Shown in pieces: positions 1 through 8,194 of a DNA stretch of 27,435 bases. Source of the DNA: SCUS01 sp966211675 (GTDB taxonomy: Bacteria; Myxococcota_A; Polyangia; Polyangiales; Ga0077539); the NCBI GenBank assembly GCA_966211675.1, contig CBIHPK010000111.1, positions 1 to 27,435 on the forward strand, read 5' to 3'. How positions within the stretch are numbered: the stretch's first letter is position 1; each line of letters starts with the position of its first letter. The notes under the pieces were generated by a model. The model saw only the letters and a program-made list of their open reading frames with translations. It made no database searches and was not told the DNA's origin. Position numbers and translations under genes: made by a program.

Positions 1-603
1 GACCACACCGACGACCTCGGCGCCGACGGCCGGGTGCTCTTCACCCGCGCCGACGCCGACTGGAACACCGTCCCCGAGCGCTGGGTGCAGTTCAACGCCC
101 AGGGCCGCGAGACCGGCGAGTGGGTGGACCCGGACCAGGACACGATCCCCGATCGCTACCGGGCCTTCGACGCGCGGGGGAGGGTGACCGAGGAGGGCGT
201 CGACGCCAACGGCGACGGGCTCTACGAGGTCAACCGGATCTACAACCAGCGCTGGCCCGTCGGGTCTCCCCCGGTGCGCATCGAGCGCGACGACGACCGC
301 GACGGGGTCTACGAGCGCCGCGAGACCTACACCCTCGACGGGAGGCTCAAGGCCGTGCAGCTCGACACGGACGGCGACGGGACGCGCGACCGGATGACCC
401 TCTTCGACCCCTCGGGGCGCGTCATCAAGGACGGCTCGGACGCGGACGGCGACGGGTACTTCGAGCTCTGGCGCTACCCCCAGGCCGACGGCTCCGTACG
501 GGTCGCGCACGACGACGACGGCGACCAGGACACCGACTACTGGGACCGGCCCGGCGCCCCCGCGGGCTGGTGCGCGCGGCGGTGCGTGACGAGAGGCCCC
601 TGA
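1..603 (+). CDS. EF-hand-like/D-x-D-x-D-G repeat protein, C-terminal part (5' end outside window)
   Basis: The frame is open from base 1 and ends at TGA 601-603, so only the last 200 residues are visible; a GTG at 34 is probably internal. The sequence is a run of acidic loops of the type D-x-D-x-D-G: DPDQDTIPD, DANGDGLYE, DDDRDGVYE, DTDGDGTRD, DADGDGYFE and DDDGDQDTD. They are spaced about 20-27 residues apart and are often followed by an aromatic residue and a short F/Y...GR segment. Such loops resemble the calcium sites of EF-hands, dockerins and thrombospondin type-3 repeats, and proteins with them are usually secreted or surface-bound. The C-terminus is short and basic with two cysteines (WCARRC). 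Ca2+ binding and export are inferences, since the N-terminus and any signal peptide are missing. The next gene starts 10 bases later, so the two may be co-transcribed. Confidence 0.8.
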   Translation, partial: DHTDDLGADGRVLFTRADADWNTVPERWVQFNAQGRETGEWVDPDQDTIPDRYRAFDARGRVTEEGVDANGDGLYEVNRIYNQRWPVGSPPVRIERDDDRDGVYERRETYTLDGRLKAVQLDTDGDGTRDRMTLFDPSGRVIKDGSDADGDGYFELWRYPQADGSVRVAHDDDGDQDTDYWDRPGAPAGWCARRCVTRGP

Positions 604-613
604 GGGTGGCAAC

Positions 614-1348
614 GTGCTCGCGATGAACCCCGAGGAGGTCCGTCGCACCCTGGCGGCGTTCGACGCGTTTCTGGCCTACGCGCGGGCCGCGTCGGTCCCC
701 CCGGCCGCGGCGGCGCACCCGCCGCTCACGGACGTGGCCACCGCGGTGACGGCGGTGCGCGGCTCGAACGCGGCGCCCGATGCCCCCGACGAGCCGCCCT
801 CCGACGGCGACGTGACCCGAGTGACCGGGGCGCCGCTACCCCCAGCCGAGCGGGCGGCGCCCGCGGGCTCCGAGTGGGACGAGCCCACGAGCGAGCGCCC
901 GGAGGTCATGCGGGCCCTCGCCGGGAGCGACGCGGCGCAGCCCGACACGGACGTGAGCATCGCGCTCCCGAAGCCTCCCGCGGCGGATCCTCGCGTCGAG
1001 CAGGCGTCGATCATCATCGAGGACGACTCGCTGACCGAGCCGGAGTTTCGCCGCGAGGACGTGCTGCGCGCCATGGCCGAGCACGCGCGCCCGCGACCCG
1101 AGGAGGCCCCTGCGCCGGTCGCCGCGCCGCCGCCCCCGCCGCCGCCATCCCCGGAGCCCGCGCCGGCGGCCACGACGCTGGAGGACTTCGCCAACGAGAT
1201 GCTGGTGCTGGTGAAGTACGGCCACGCGGCGCAGGCGGTCGGGGAGATCGGTCGATGGGTGAAGGCGCACCCGGAGCACGCCAACGCCCTCGCTCCGGTG
1301 GCGCTCTCGGTCAGCCGCGCGGCATCGCGAGCCTCTCGGCGGGGATGA
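614..1348 (+). CDS. Hypothetical protein with Pro/Ala-rich linker and short C-terminal TPR-like helical segment
   Basis: A protein of 244 residues that I cannot assign to a named family. It begins with an amphipathic helix-like stretch (PEEVRRTLAAFDAFLAYAR). A long low-complexity Ala/Pro/Asp-rich region follows, including a run of seven prolines near residue 175. It ends in a helical pair (EDFANEMLVLVKYGHAAQAV, then WVKAHPEHANALAPVAL) that reads like one TPR or FimV-type repeat. The GTG at 614 is taken as start because GAGGGTGG lies just upstream; ATG at 623 is a close alternative that changes only three residues. It follows the repeat protein by 10 bases. Its 3' end overlaps the 3' end of purF on the other strand by 38 bases. 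A scaffold or protein-interaction role is a guess from composition. Confidence 0.65.
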   Translation: MLAMNPEEVRRTLAAFDAFLAYARAASVPPAAAAHPPLTDVATAVTAVRGSNAAPDAPDEPPSDGDVTRVTGAPLPPAERAAPAGSEWDEPTSERPEVMRALAGSDAAQPDTDVSIALPKPPAADPRVEQASIIIEDDSLTEPEFRREDVLRAMAEHARPRPEEAPAPVAAPPPPPPPSPEPAPAATTLEDFANEMLVLVKYGHAAQAVGEIGRWVKAHPEHANALAPVALSVSRAASRASRRG

Positions 1349-2747
1349 TCTCCACCGGGTACTCGCCGGTGAAGCATGCCTCGCAGAAGCCCTCGCCGCC
1401 GGGGTAGCCCACCGCCTCGCGCAGCCCATCCTGGGAGAGGTAGGCGAGCGAGTCGGCGGTGATGTACCGGCTGATCTCGTCGACCGAGTGGCTGGCCGCG
1501 ATGAGCTCGCGGCGGGTGGGGGTGTCGATGCCGTAGAAGCAGGGCCAGCGCGTGGGCGGCGAGGAGATGCGCAGGTGCACCTCGCGGGCGCCCGCGTCGC
1601 GGATCATCTTCACGATCTTGCGCGCGGTGGTGCCCCGCACGATGGAGTCGTCGACGACGACCACGCGACGCCCCTGGAGCACCTGGCGCACGGGGTTGAG
1701 CTTCAAGCGCACGCCGAAGTGGCGGATGGACTGCGCGGGCTCGATGAAGGTGCGCCCCACGTAGTGCGATCGGATGAGCCCCATCTCGAAGGGGATGCCC
1801 GACGCTCCCGCGTAGCCGATGGCCGCGGGCACGCCGGAGTCGGGCACGGGGATGACCACGTCGGCCTCGACCGGGCTCTGCGCCGCGAGGATGCGGCCCA
1901 TGTGCTTGCGCGCCATGTAGACCGCTCGGCCGTTCACGGTGCTGTCGGGGCGGGCGAAGTAGACGTGCTCGAAGACGCAGAAGCGCGAGGGGGCGGGCTC
2001 GAAGGGGCGCAGCGAGCGGACCCCTTCGGGGCCGATGACCAGCACCTCGCCGGGCTCGATGTCGCGCACGAACTCCGCGGCGATGAGGTCGAAGGCCGTG
2101 GGCTCGCTCGCCACGACGTGGGCGCGGTTGAGGATGCCGAGGGAGAGCGGGCGGAAGCCGTGCGGGTCGCGCGCGGCGATGAGCGTGTCGCCCACGAGGA
2201 AGACCACGGAGTAGGCCCCGCGGGTCTGTCGCAGGGCGTGGATGACCCGGTCGACGATGGGACCGGCCGGGGCGCGCGCGAAGAGGTGGAGGAAGACCTC
2301 CGTGTCCGTGGAGGTCTGGAAGATGGCCCCCGCGGCGTCGAGGGCGGTCTTGAGCTGCTCGACGTTGGTGAGGTTGCCGTTGTGGGCGCAGGCCACGCCG
2401 AGGCCGCCGTGCTCGACCGCGAAGGGCTGGGCGTTGCGCACGTGCGAGGCCCCGGCGGTGGAGTAGCGCACGTGGCCGATGGCGATGTTGCCCGGCAGAC
2501 CCGCGATGACCGTCGGGGTGAAGATGTCCTGCACGAGGCCCATCTGGCGGTGCAGGTGCATCTTGCCGCCGCCGTCGAGCGTGGCTATGCCGGCCGACTC
2601 CTGCCCGCGGTGCTGCAGCGCGTGCAGACCAAGGTAGGTCAGGTTGGCCGACTCGGGGTGGCCATAGATCGCGAACACGCCGCACTCGTCGTGAAAGTGG
2701 TCGTCGTCGTCCGGGGCGTCCTGGAGCAGGTCGGGGTCGATGTTCAT
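1311..2747 (-). CDS. purF: Amidophosphoribosyltransferase (glutamine PRPP amidotransferase)
   Basis: Catalyses the first committed step of purine synthesis: PRPP plus glutamine to 5-phosphoribosylamine. The protein has 478 residues, the usual length. The N-terminal nucleophile is Cys22 in DECGVFAIYGH, behind a 21-residue propeptide that must be removed. The class II amidotransferase domain continues with HRGQESAGIA, GHVRYST and AHNGNL. The phosphoribosyltransferase PRPP loop is VVVVDDSIVRGTT. Four cysteines (SRFCVFEH, WPCFYGID and CEAC near the C-terminus) match the [4Fe-4S] ligands of the Bacillus subtilis type, rather than the cluster-free E. coli type. It is transcribed divergently from the dikinase gene across 92 bases. 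Its 3' end overlaps the convergent hypothetical gene by 38 bases, leaving no room for a terminator between them. Confidence 0.97.
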   Translation of the reverse strand: MNIDPDLLQDAPDDDDHFHDECGVFAIYGHPESANLTYLGLHALQHRGQESAGIATLDGGGKMHLHRQMGLVQDIFTPTVIAGLPGNIAIGHVRYSTAGASHVRNAQPFAVEHGGLGVACAHNGNLTNVEQLKTALDAAGAIFQTSTDTEVFLHLFARAPAGPIVDRVIHALRQTRGAYSVVFLVGDTLIAARDPHGFRPLSLGILNRAHVVASEPTAFDLIAAEFVRDIEPGEVLVIGPEGVRSLRPFEPAPSRFCVFEHVYFARPDSTVNGRAVYMARKHMGRILAAQSPVEADVVIPVPDSGVPAAIGYAGASGIPFEMGLIRSHYVGRTFIEPAQSIRHFGVRLKLNPVRQVLQGRRVVVVDDSIVRGTTARKIVKMIRDAGAREVHLRISSPPTRWPCFYGIDTPTRRELIAASHSVDEISRYITADSLAYLSQDGLREAVGYPGGEGFCEACFTGEYPVEIIPAERLAMPRG

Positions 2748-2825
2748 AGGGGTTGTGGCGCTTGGCGTACCACAGCGGCTGCACCAAGGCAGGGAATGGG
2801 CTCCGCCGGTCGGGGGGCGTTCCGC

Positions 2826-2831
2826 TATGAT
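2826..2831 (+). promoter_or_regulatory. -10 element TATGAT of the dikinase gene, probably giving a leaderless mRNA
   Basis: TATGAT matches the sigma-70 -10 consensus at five of six positions and ends 8 bases before the ATG at 2840. Transcription would start at or within a base or two of the start codon. No Shine-Dalgarno sequence precedes the ATG. No convincing -35 is visible 16-18 bases upstream. Confidence 0.5.
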
Positions 2832-2839
2832 GCGCCGCG

Positions 2840-5464
2840 ATGAGATGGCTGGTCCCGCTCGCTGAGGCGCACGAGGCTGCGCGCTTCGGGCGCAAGGCGG
2901 CGGAGCTCGCGGTCGTCGGCGCTCTCCCCGGCGTGCGGGTGCCGGAGGGCTTCGCGCTCGACGCGTCCGCCTTCGAGTCCGTGCTCCGCTCGTCGCTCCC
3001 CACGTCGCAGTGGCCCGAGGCCCTCCTCGGCGGCCCCGCGGTCGACCGGCGCGCGGCCCGCCTCGCGGCGATCCGTCAGCGCTTCCTCGACGCGCCGCTG
3101 CCCGACGGCCTGGAGTCCGAGCTCCTCCAGGTGGCCCACGCGCTCGGCGGGCGGGCGCTCGCGGTGCGCTCCAGCGGGCTGCACGAGGACGCCACCATGG
3201 CCAGCGCCGCGGGCCTGCAGGAGAGCTTCCTCGGGGTGCTCGGGGCCGCCGCGCTCGTCGACGCCGTGCGCCGCTGCTGGGCCTCGCTCTACGCCGAGCG
3301 CGCGCTCACCTACCTCGCCCGGCAGCGCGGCGCCTCGCCGGTCGGGATGGCGGTCATCGTCCAGGTGATGGTCGACGCGGAGTGCGCCGGGGTGCTCTTC
3401 ACCGCCGACCCGCTCGACGGCTCCCGGGGCGTCGCGGTCATCGAGGCGACGCGCGGCCTCGGGGTCGCGGTGGTCGACGGGCGGAGCACGCCGGAGGTGC
3501 TGCGGGTCCGACGGAGCGACGGGGTCGTGCTGCAGCGCACCGCGACCGTGGCGGCGGTGGCGACGGTGCTCGCGAGCGACGGCGGAATACACGAGACGGT
3601 ATTGCCCGAGGCGTCGCGCGGGGCCCCGGTGGTGGGCGAGGCGCTGCTGCGCGACCTGATGGCGCTGGCCGACCGGGTCGAGGCGCAGGCGGGAGAGGCG
3701 CGGGACATCGAGTGGGCCCTGGAGGACGGCGCGCTCTGGCTGCTGCAGTCGCGCAGCATCGTGGGCCTCGCCGGGACGCCCTCCGCCGCGCGCGGACTCG
3801 ACGACCGCCGCGGCTGGGTGTGGAGCAACGTCAACGTGGGCGAGGCGCTGCCCGGCGTGGCGACGCCGCTGACGTGGTCCATCGCGATGGCCTTCAGCGA
3901 GCGGGGCTTTCGCAAGGCCTTCGCGGGGCTCGGCTGCGAGGTGACGCCGGAGCTGGAGCTCGTCGGCATCTTCCACGGCCGCATCTACCTCAACCTCACC
4001 AACTTCGTTCGGGTCGCGCGGCAGGTGCCGCTGCTCTCGCCGCGCATGCTCATCGAGCTCGGAGGCGGAGGGGGCCTCGAGGCCGTCGAGCAGCAGGTGG
4101 GCCCCGGGTCGTGGTGGCCCTTCGTGCGCCGCCTGCCTCGCACCGTGGGAATCCTGGCGGCGGAGAATTTCGGCCTCGGAGACCGTCTGCGCCGCTTCGA
4201 GGCGGACTTCACCGAGGCGCGCTCGCGCTTCGCCGCGCTGCCCTCGGAGACCGCCTCGCGACCGTCGCTCCGTCAGGCGCTGCGGGACGCTCGCGCGCTC
4301 CTCGACCACACCGGCGAGCTGATGCTCACCTGCGCCTCGGGCTACCTCGCGAGCATCGTCGCGATGCGGGAGCTCCTGCGCCGAGTGCTCCCGGCGGAGA
4401 GCGAGCGCCTCGAGCGCGAGCTGCTCGCGGGCTTCGCCGACCTCGACAGCGCCGCGCCGGGCATCGCGCTCGTGCACATCGCGGAGATCGCCCGTCAGGA
4501 GCCCGCGGCGCGCGAGGCGATCATGGGGGCCGAGCCGCTCCGGCTCACCGTGGGCGACCTCCCGCCGGGGCCCACGCGCCGCGCCTTCGAGGCCTTCCTC
4601 AAGGCCTATGGCTTTCGATGTCCACGCGAGGCCGAGCTCTCCACCCCTCGCTGGCGCGAGGCCCCGGGCACCCTCTTCGCGGCGATGCGCGCGTACCTCC
4701 AGCAGTCCGACGACCGGCCCATCGGCCGCGTCGAGCGCCAGCTCCGGCTGCGCGCGGAGGCCGAGGACAGCCTCGAGCAGCGGCTGCCCCCGGTCGCCCG
4801 CTCCGGCGCTCGCCACCTGCTCGCGCGCACCCAGCGCTTCGCCCGGCTGAGGGAGCGGATGCGCTCCCGGGTGACCGAGGTGCTCGGGTTCATCCGGACG
4901 ATCGCGCTCGCGGCGAGCGCCCGGCTCGCGCACGCCGACCCGCGAGGGGGCGCCGACGGGGCGTTCTTCCTCACCGTCGACGAGCTCGACGCGTGGCTGG
5001 GCGGCGAGCTCTCGGATGCCGGGGCGGTCATCGCCATCCGCCGCGCCGAGGTGGCGAGGGACCTCGCGAGGCCCGATCCGCCCGCGACCTTCGTCGGATC
5101 GCCCCCCTCGGTGGCCTCGTCGCCGGAGCCCGTGGGCGATCGCTTCACCGGCGTGGCGGCCTCGCCGGGCGTGGTCACCGGGCGGGTGCGGGTGCTGCGC
5201 GAGGCGGGCGACGGGGCGCTGCTCACGCCGGGCGAGGTGCTGGTGACGGCGGTGGCGGACGTCGGCTGGACGCCGCTCTTCCTGGTGGCGGCGGCGGTGG
5301 TGACGGAGCTCGGCGGCGCCCTCTCGCACGCGGCGCTCGTGGCCCGGGAGTACGGGGTTCCGACGGTGGTGAACGTGGCGGGCGTGACGCGCGCCCTGAA
5401 GACCGGAGACCGGGTGCGCGTCGACGGCGACCGCGGCGTGGTGGAGCGCCTCGAATGCGAGTGA
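2840..5464 (+). CDS. PEP synthase / rifampicin phosphotransferase-like dikinase (PPDK_N ATP-grasp + swivelling His domain)
   Basis: An 874-residue enzyme of the PEP-utilising/dikinase family, which moves the beta-phosphate of ATP through a histidine to a small substrate. The N-terminal ATP-binding part shows LAVRSSGLHEDATMASAAG (family LAVRSSA...EDs..aSfAG), VIVQVMVDAECAGVLFTADP and IEWALEDGALWLLQSRS. A variable central region follows, opening with NVGEALPGVATPLTWS. The C-terminal mobile domain carries the phosphorylated His in GGALSHAALVAREYGVPTVV at about residue 830. Length and domain order fit the three-domain rifampicin phosphotransferase layout (about 865 residues) as well as PEP-synthase-like proteins of unknown substrate. 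It lacks the C-terminal TIM barrel of true PEP synthase and PPDK, so a non-pyruvate acceptor is likely. The actual substrate is unknown. The 3' end overlaps the next gene by 10 bases. Confidence 0.9.
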   Translation: MRWLVPLAEAHEAARFGRKAAELAVVGALPGVRVPEGFALDASAFESVLRSSLPTSQWPEALLGGPAVDRRAARLAAIRQRFLDAPLPDGLESELLQVAHALGGRALAVRSSGLHEDATMASAAGLQESFLGVLGAAALVDAVRRCWASLYAERALTYLARQRGASPVGMAVIVQVMVDAECAGVLFTADPLDGSRGVAVIEATRGLGVAVVDGRSTPEVLRVRRSDGVVLQRTATVAAVATVLASDGGIHETVLPEASRGAPVVGEALLRDLMALADRVEAQAGEARDIEWALEDGALWLLQSRSIVGLAGTPSAARGLDDRRGWVWSNVNVGEALPGVATPLTWSIAMAFSERGFRKAFAGLGCEVTPELELVGIFHGRIYLNLTNFVRVARQVPLLSPRMLIELGGGGGLEAVEQQVGPGSWWPFVRRLPRTVGILAAENFGLGDRLRRFEADFTEARSRFAALPSETASRPSLRQALRDARALLDHTGELMLTCASGYLASIVAMRELLRRVLPAESERLERELLAGFADLDSAAPGIALVHIAEIARQEPAAREAIMGAEPLRLTVGDLPPGPTRRAFEAFLKAYGFRCPREAELSTPRWREAPGTLFAAMRAYLQQSDDRPIGRVERQLRLRAEAEDSLEQRLPPVARSGARHLLARTQRFARLRERMRSRVTEVLGFIRTIALAASARLAHADPRGGADGAFFLTVDELDAWLGGELSDAGAVIAIRRAEVARDLARPDPPATFVGSPPSVASSPEPVGDRFTGVAASPGVVTGRVRVLREAGDGALLTPGEVLVTAVADVGWTPLFLVAAAVVTELGGALSHAALVAREYGVPTVVNVAGVTRALKTGDRVRVDGDRGVVERLECE

Positions 5465-6156
5465 CCGAGGCGACGGTGCTCTTCGACGCCGACGACTGGA
5501 TCGTGCTCGACAAGCCCGCGGGCCTGCTCACGACGCCGCGCTCCAAGGGAGAGGCCTCGCTCGTGGGCGTGGCGCAGCGGCTGCGGCCCAAGAGCACGCA
5601 CTGGCACCCGCTCTCGCGGCTCGACGCGTCGGTGACCGGGGCGGTGCTCTTCGCGTTGAGCGACTGGGCCATCGCGACCGCGGCGGCGGCGAAGGAGGCC
5701 GGCGAATACCAGCGCTGGTATGCCGGGCTCGTCGCGGCGCCGGTCGAGGGCGACGCGGGCGAGTGGTCGTGGCGCATCGAGGACGACCCGAAGGACCGCA
5801 CGCGGCGGCGCTGCGGCGACGGGCCGAGCTCCGTCGAGGCGCTCACCCGATGGACGAAGCTCGGGGCCGGGGAGCGCGCGACGGCGCTGGGCTTCGCGCC
5901 GGTGACCGGGCGGACGCACCAGATCCGGGTGCACGCGGCGAAGGCGGGGTCGCCGCTGCTGGGCGACGTGGCCTACGGCGGGGCGCGGCGGCTCACGTCT
6001 CCGAGCGGCTCGGTGCTGGCGGTCCCGAGGGTGATGCTGCACGCGAGGGCGGTGCGGGTGCCGGGGCGGCCGTCGGTGGTGACCTCCCCGTGGCCCGCGG
6101 ACCTCGCGGCGCTCTTCGCGGCGCTGGTGCCGACGATGGCCCCGTGGCCGCCGTAG
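5455..6156 (+). CDS. RluA-family RNA pseudouridine synthase, compact form
   Basis: Isomerises uridine to pseudouridine in rRNA or tRNA. The protein has 233 residues with no N-terminal S4 domain. It starts at the catalytic fold (VLFDADDWIVLDKPAGLLTT, compare the usual vvvvdKPaGl). The catalytic-loop motif is HPLSRLDASVTGAVLFA, with the essential Asp at residue 57; the family norm is HRLDxxTSG, so the Arg-Leu-Asp core is kept but flanking residues vary. Family motif III is clear in TGRTHQIRVHAAKAGSPLLG and DVAYGG. ATG 5455 lies inside the end of the dikinase gene (stop 5462-5464), so translation is probably coupled. The target uridine cannot be told from sequence. The stop is one base from the stop of the convergent asnB. 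Confidence 0.9.
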   Translation: MRVTEATVLFDADDWIVLDKPAGLLTTPRSKGEASLVGVAQRLRPKSTHWHPLSRLDASVTGAVLFALSDWAIATAAAAKEAGEYQRWYAGLVAAPVEGDAGEWSWRIEDDPKDRTRRRCGDGPSSVEALTRWTKLGAGERATALGFAPVTGRTHQIRVHAAKAGSPLLGDVAYGGARRLTSPSGSVLAVPRVMLHARAVRVPGRPSVVTSPWPADLAALFAALVPTMAPWPP

Positions 6157-6157
6157 C

Positions 6158-8041
6158 TCAGGCGGCCGCGGGCTTCGCGTCGATGAAGGCGCGAAACCAC
6201 AGCTCCAGCATCAGCAGGGTCCAGACGCGGTCGTAGCGGGGGGCTCGCCCGTCGAGCGTCGCCACCAGGGCCTCGACCTCGCGCGGCTGGAACAACCCCC
6301 GCTCTCGCGCGGTGCGATCGAGCAGCAGGTCATGGACCATCGGCTTCAGCGCGTTTCGGAACCAGTGCTCCAAGGGTATGCCGAAGCCCATCTTCTTGCG
6401 GTCGATGACCTCCGCGGGGAGCAGCTTCCTCGCCGCGGCGCGGAGCACCACCTTGCTGTCCCCATGAAGGAGCTGCCGGTCGGGAAGGCGCGCGGCGAAC
6501 TCCACCACCTCGGTGTCGAGGAAGGGGCAGCGCACCTCCAGCGCGTGCGCCATGGCGGCGATATCGACCTTCACGTTGATGTCGTCGATCATGTACGTGT
6601 GCCAGTCGAGGTCGGTGATCCGGCCGATGGGCTCACGCCCGGCGCTGGCCGCGAGGATGCGCTCGAAGCGGCGCTGGCTCTCCTCCGAGCGCGCCGCGCT
6701 CATGCGCTCTCCATACAGGGCATCGCGTTCGGCCCCGACGAACTGCCCGACCAATACGAGGTAACGGGCCGCCTCGCCTTCGGACATCCGCCCGGCGTAA
6801 CGACCGAGGTATGGATAGAAGGTCCGGCCGAAGGCCCCGAAGGCCGACTGCGCCGGGCCCTTCAACGCGCCCGGGAGGCGGTCGTAGATCTGCCCGATGC
6901 GGGCGGTGTTGTAGCGGCGATATCCGCCGAAGTTCTCGTCCCCGGCGTCCCCGGAGAGGGACACGGTGACGTGCTCCCGGGTCATCTGCGAGAGGTACCA
7001 GGTGGCCACGGCGCTGCTGTCCGCGAAGGGCTCTCCGTGGTGGCGGACGATCTGCGGCAGCACGGACACCATGTCCGCTCGCACCTCCAGCTCCTGGTGG
7101 TCGGTGCCGAAGCGCCTCGCCACCATGCGCGCGTACTCGACCTCGGAGTAGTCGGCCTCCGCGAAGCCGATGGAGAAGGTCTTCACGGGGCGGTCGCTGG
7201 CCTCGGCCATCAGCGCGACGATGGTCGAGCTGTCGATGCCGCCGGAGAGGAAGGCCCCGAGCGGAACGTCCGCGACCATCCGGCGACGCACGGCGCCGCG
7301 CAGCAGCCCGAGGAGCTCGTCGGCGAGCACCTCCGTGGACTCGGTGCGGAGCGGTCCGACAGGGCGGGTCCAGTAGCGTTCGAGGCGGATCGGGCGGCCG
7401 GGCTCGAGCACCGCGTAATGTGCCGCCGGGAGCTTGAAGGTGTCCTTGAAGGCCGATCGGGGCGACGGGACATAGGAGAGCGTGAGGTACTCGTCGATCA
7501 CCGAGAGGTCGGCCTCCGGGGGGTCGTCCGGGAAGGAGGTCGCGAGCGCGTGGACCTCCGACGCGAAGGCCACGCCGTGGCGCAAGCGCCGATAGAAGAG
7601 GGGCTTCTTCCCGGCGCGGTCGCGGGCGAGCAGGAGCCTATTGCGGGGGCCGTCCCAGAGCGCGAGCGCGAACATCCCGTGCAGCCTCGCGATGCACGCC
7701 TCGCCCATCTCTTCATAGAGGTGAACCACCACCTCGCTGTCGGAGCGCGACCGGAAGCGGTGTCCCTTCGCGAGCAGCTCGTCCCTCAGCTCCTGGAAGT
7801 TGTAGATCTCTCCATTGACCACCACGGAGACGGTGCCGTCTTCATTGGGCAAGGGCTGCCGCCCCTCTGGAGAGAGGTCGATGATCGACAGTCGGCGATG
7901 ACCCAGCACGCAGGGCCCGTCGGACATCACTCCATCGGCGTCCGGACCCCGGTGACGGAGCGCGTCGTTCATCCGACGCACCGACGCCTCGTCGCCCGGG
8001 CGCCCTGGATCGTGGGACAGGAAGCCGCTGATGCCGCACAT
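6158..8041 (-). CDS. asnB: Asparagine synthase (glutamine-hydrolysing)-like amidotransferase, copy 1
   Basis: Transfers amide nitrogen from glutamine to an adenylated carboxylate: aspartate in true AsnB, or a sugar carboxylate in many polysaccharide-locus relatives. The ATG at 8041 is chosen so that the nucleophile Cys2 follows the initiator Met (MCGISGF); an in-frame ATG at 8059 would bury it. The glutaminase domain shows HRGPDADG, LGHRRLSIIDLS and NGEIYNF. The synthetase domain has the PP-loop LSGGIDSS, then LSGDAGDENFGGYRRY and LEVRCPFLDTEVVEFAARLP. Length is 627 residues. The DENF-GGYRRY form, rather than DELFGGY, recalls exosortase-associated and exopolysaccharide amidotransferases. It is a close paralogue of the gene at 15590 and lies on the opposite strand at the other edge of the glycan cluster, so amidation of a surface sugar is a good guess. 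Confidence 0.93.
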   Translation of the reverse strand: MCGISGFLSHDPGRPGDEASVRRMNDALRHRGPDADGVMSDGPCVLGHRRLSIIDLSPEGRQPLPNEDGTVSVVVNGEIYNFQELRDELLAKGHRFRSRSDSEVVVHLYEEMGEACIARLHGMFALALWDGPRNRLLLARDRAGKKPLFYRRLRHGVAFASEVHALATSFPDDPPEADLSVIDEYLTLSYVPSPRSAFKDTFKLPAAHYAVLEPGRPIRLERYWTRPVGPLRTESTEVLADELLGLLRGAVRRRMVADVPLGAFLSGGIDSSTIVALMAEASDRPVKTFSIGFAEADYSEVEYARMVARRFGTDHQELEVRADMVSVLPQIVRHHGEPFADSSAVATWYLSQMTREHVTVSLSGDAGDENFGGYRRYNTARIGQIYDRLPGALKGPAQSAFGAFGRTFYPYLGRYAGRMSEGEAARYLVLVGQFVGAERDALYGERMSAARSEESQRRFERILAASAGREPIGRITDLDWHTYMIDDINVKVDIAAMAHALEVRCPFLDTEVVEFAARLPDRQLLHGDSKVVLRAAARKLLPAEVIDRKKMGFGIPLEHWFRNALKPMVHDLLLDRTARERGLFQPREVEALVATLDGRAPRYDRVWTLLMLELWFRAFIDAKPAAA

Positions 8042-8049
8042 CGGCGAAG

Positions 8050-8079
8050 CCTCTAGCATCGTCGCGAGAGACCCGGCAA
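8050..8079 (-). promoter_or_regulatory. Candidate asnB (copy 1) promoter, near-leaderless
   Basis: Read on the minus strand: TTGCCG (8079-8074), 18 bases, then TAGAGG (8055-8050) preceded by TGC. The -10 element ends 8 bases before the ATG at 8041, and there is no Shine-Dalgarno sequence. The -10 is a weak match. The call leans on the same TTGCCG-N18 layout at the promoter near 14487-14516. Confidence 0.35.
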
Positions 8080-8194
8080 CGATCGCCGCGAGCGCTCGGC
8101 CCAGGCGTCCACAAACACCGTGCGCGCCGCGGTGTCCCGTGTTAGAGCCGCGAGCCCGCAGGGCGGTGTCTGCGCCCTCTCTCCCCCCTCCGCG

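Noticed and set aside
676..3003. A long minus-strand frame spanning the purF region in another phase
   Set aside because: Low-complexity Arg/Pro/Ser-rich translation without motifs, in conflict with the unmistakable purF frame.
2825..5329. A minus-strand open frame of about 830 codons antisense to the dikinase gene
   Set aside because: It reads as Arg/Ala/Gly/His-rich sequence with no domain, and mirrors the third-position GC bias of the real gene. Long antisense frames like this occur opposite nearly every gene here.
8120..8194. Upstream GTG start for the first zinc-ribbon methyltransferase
   Set aside because: The extra 25 residues are Ala/Pro/Ser-rich and precede the possible -10 TAGAGC at 8143-8148. 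ATG 8195 leads directly into the conserved zinc ribbon.
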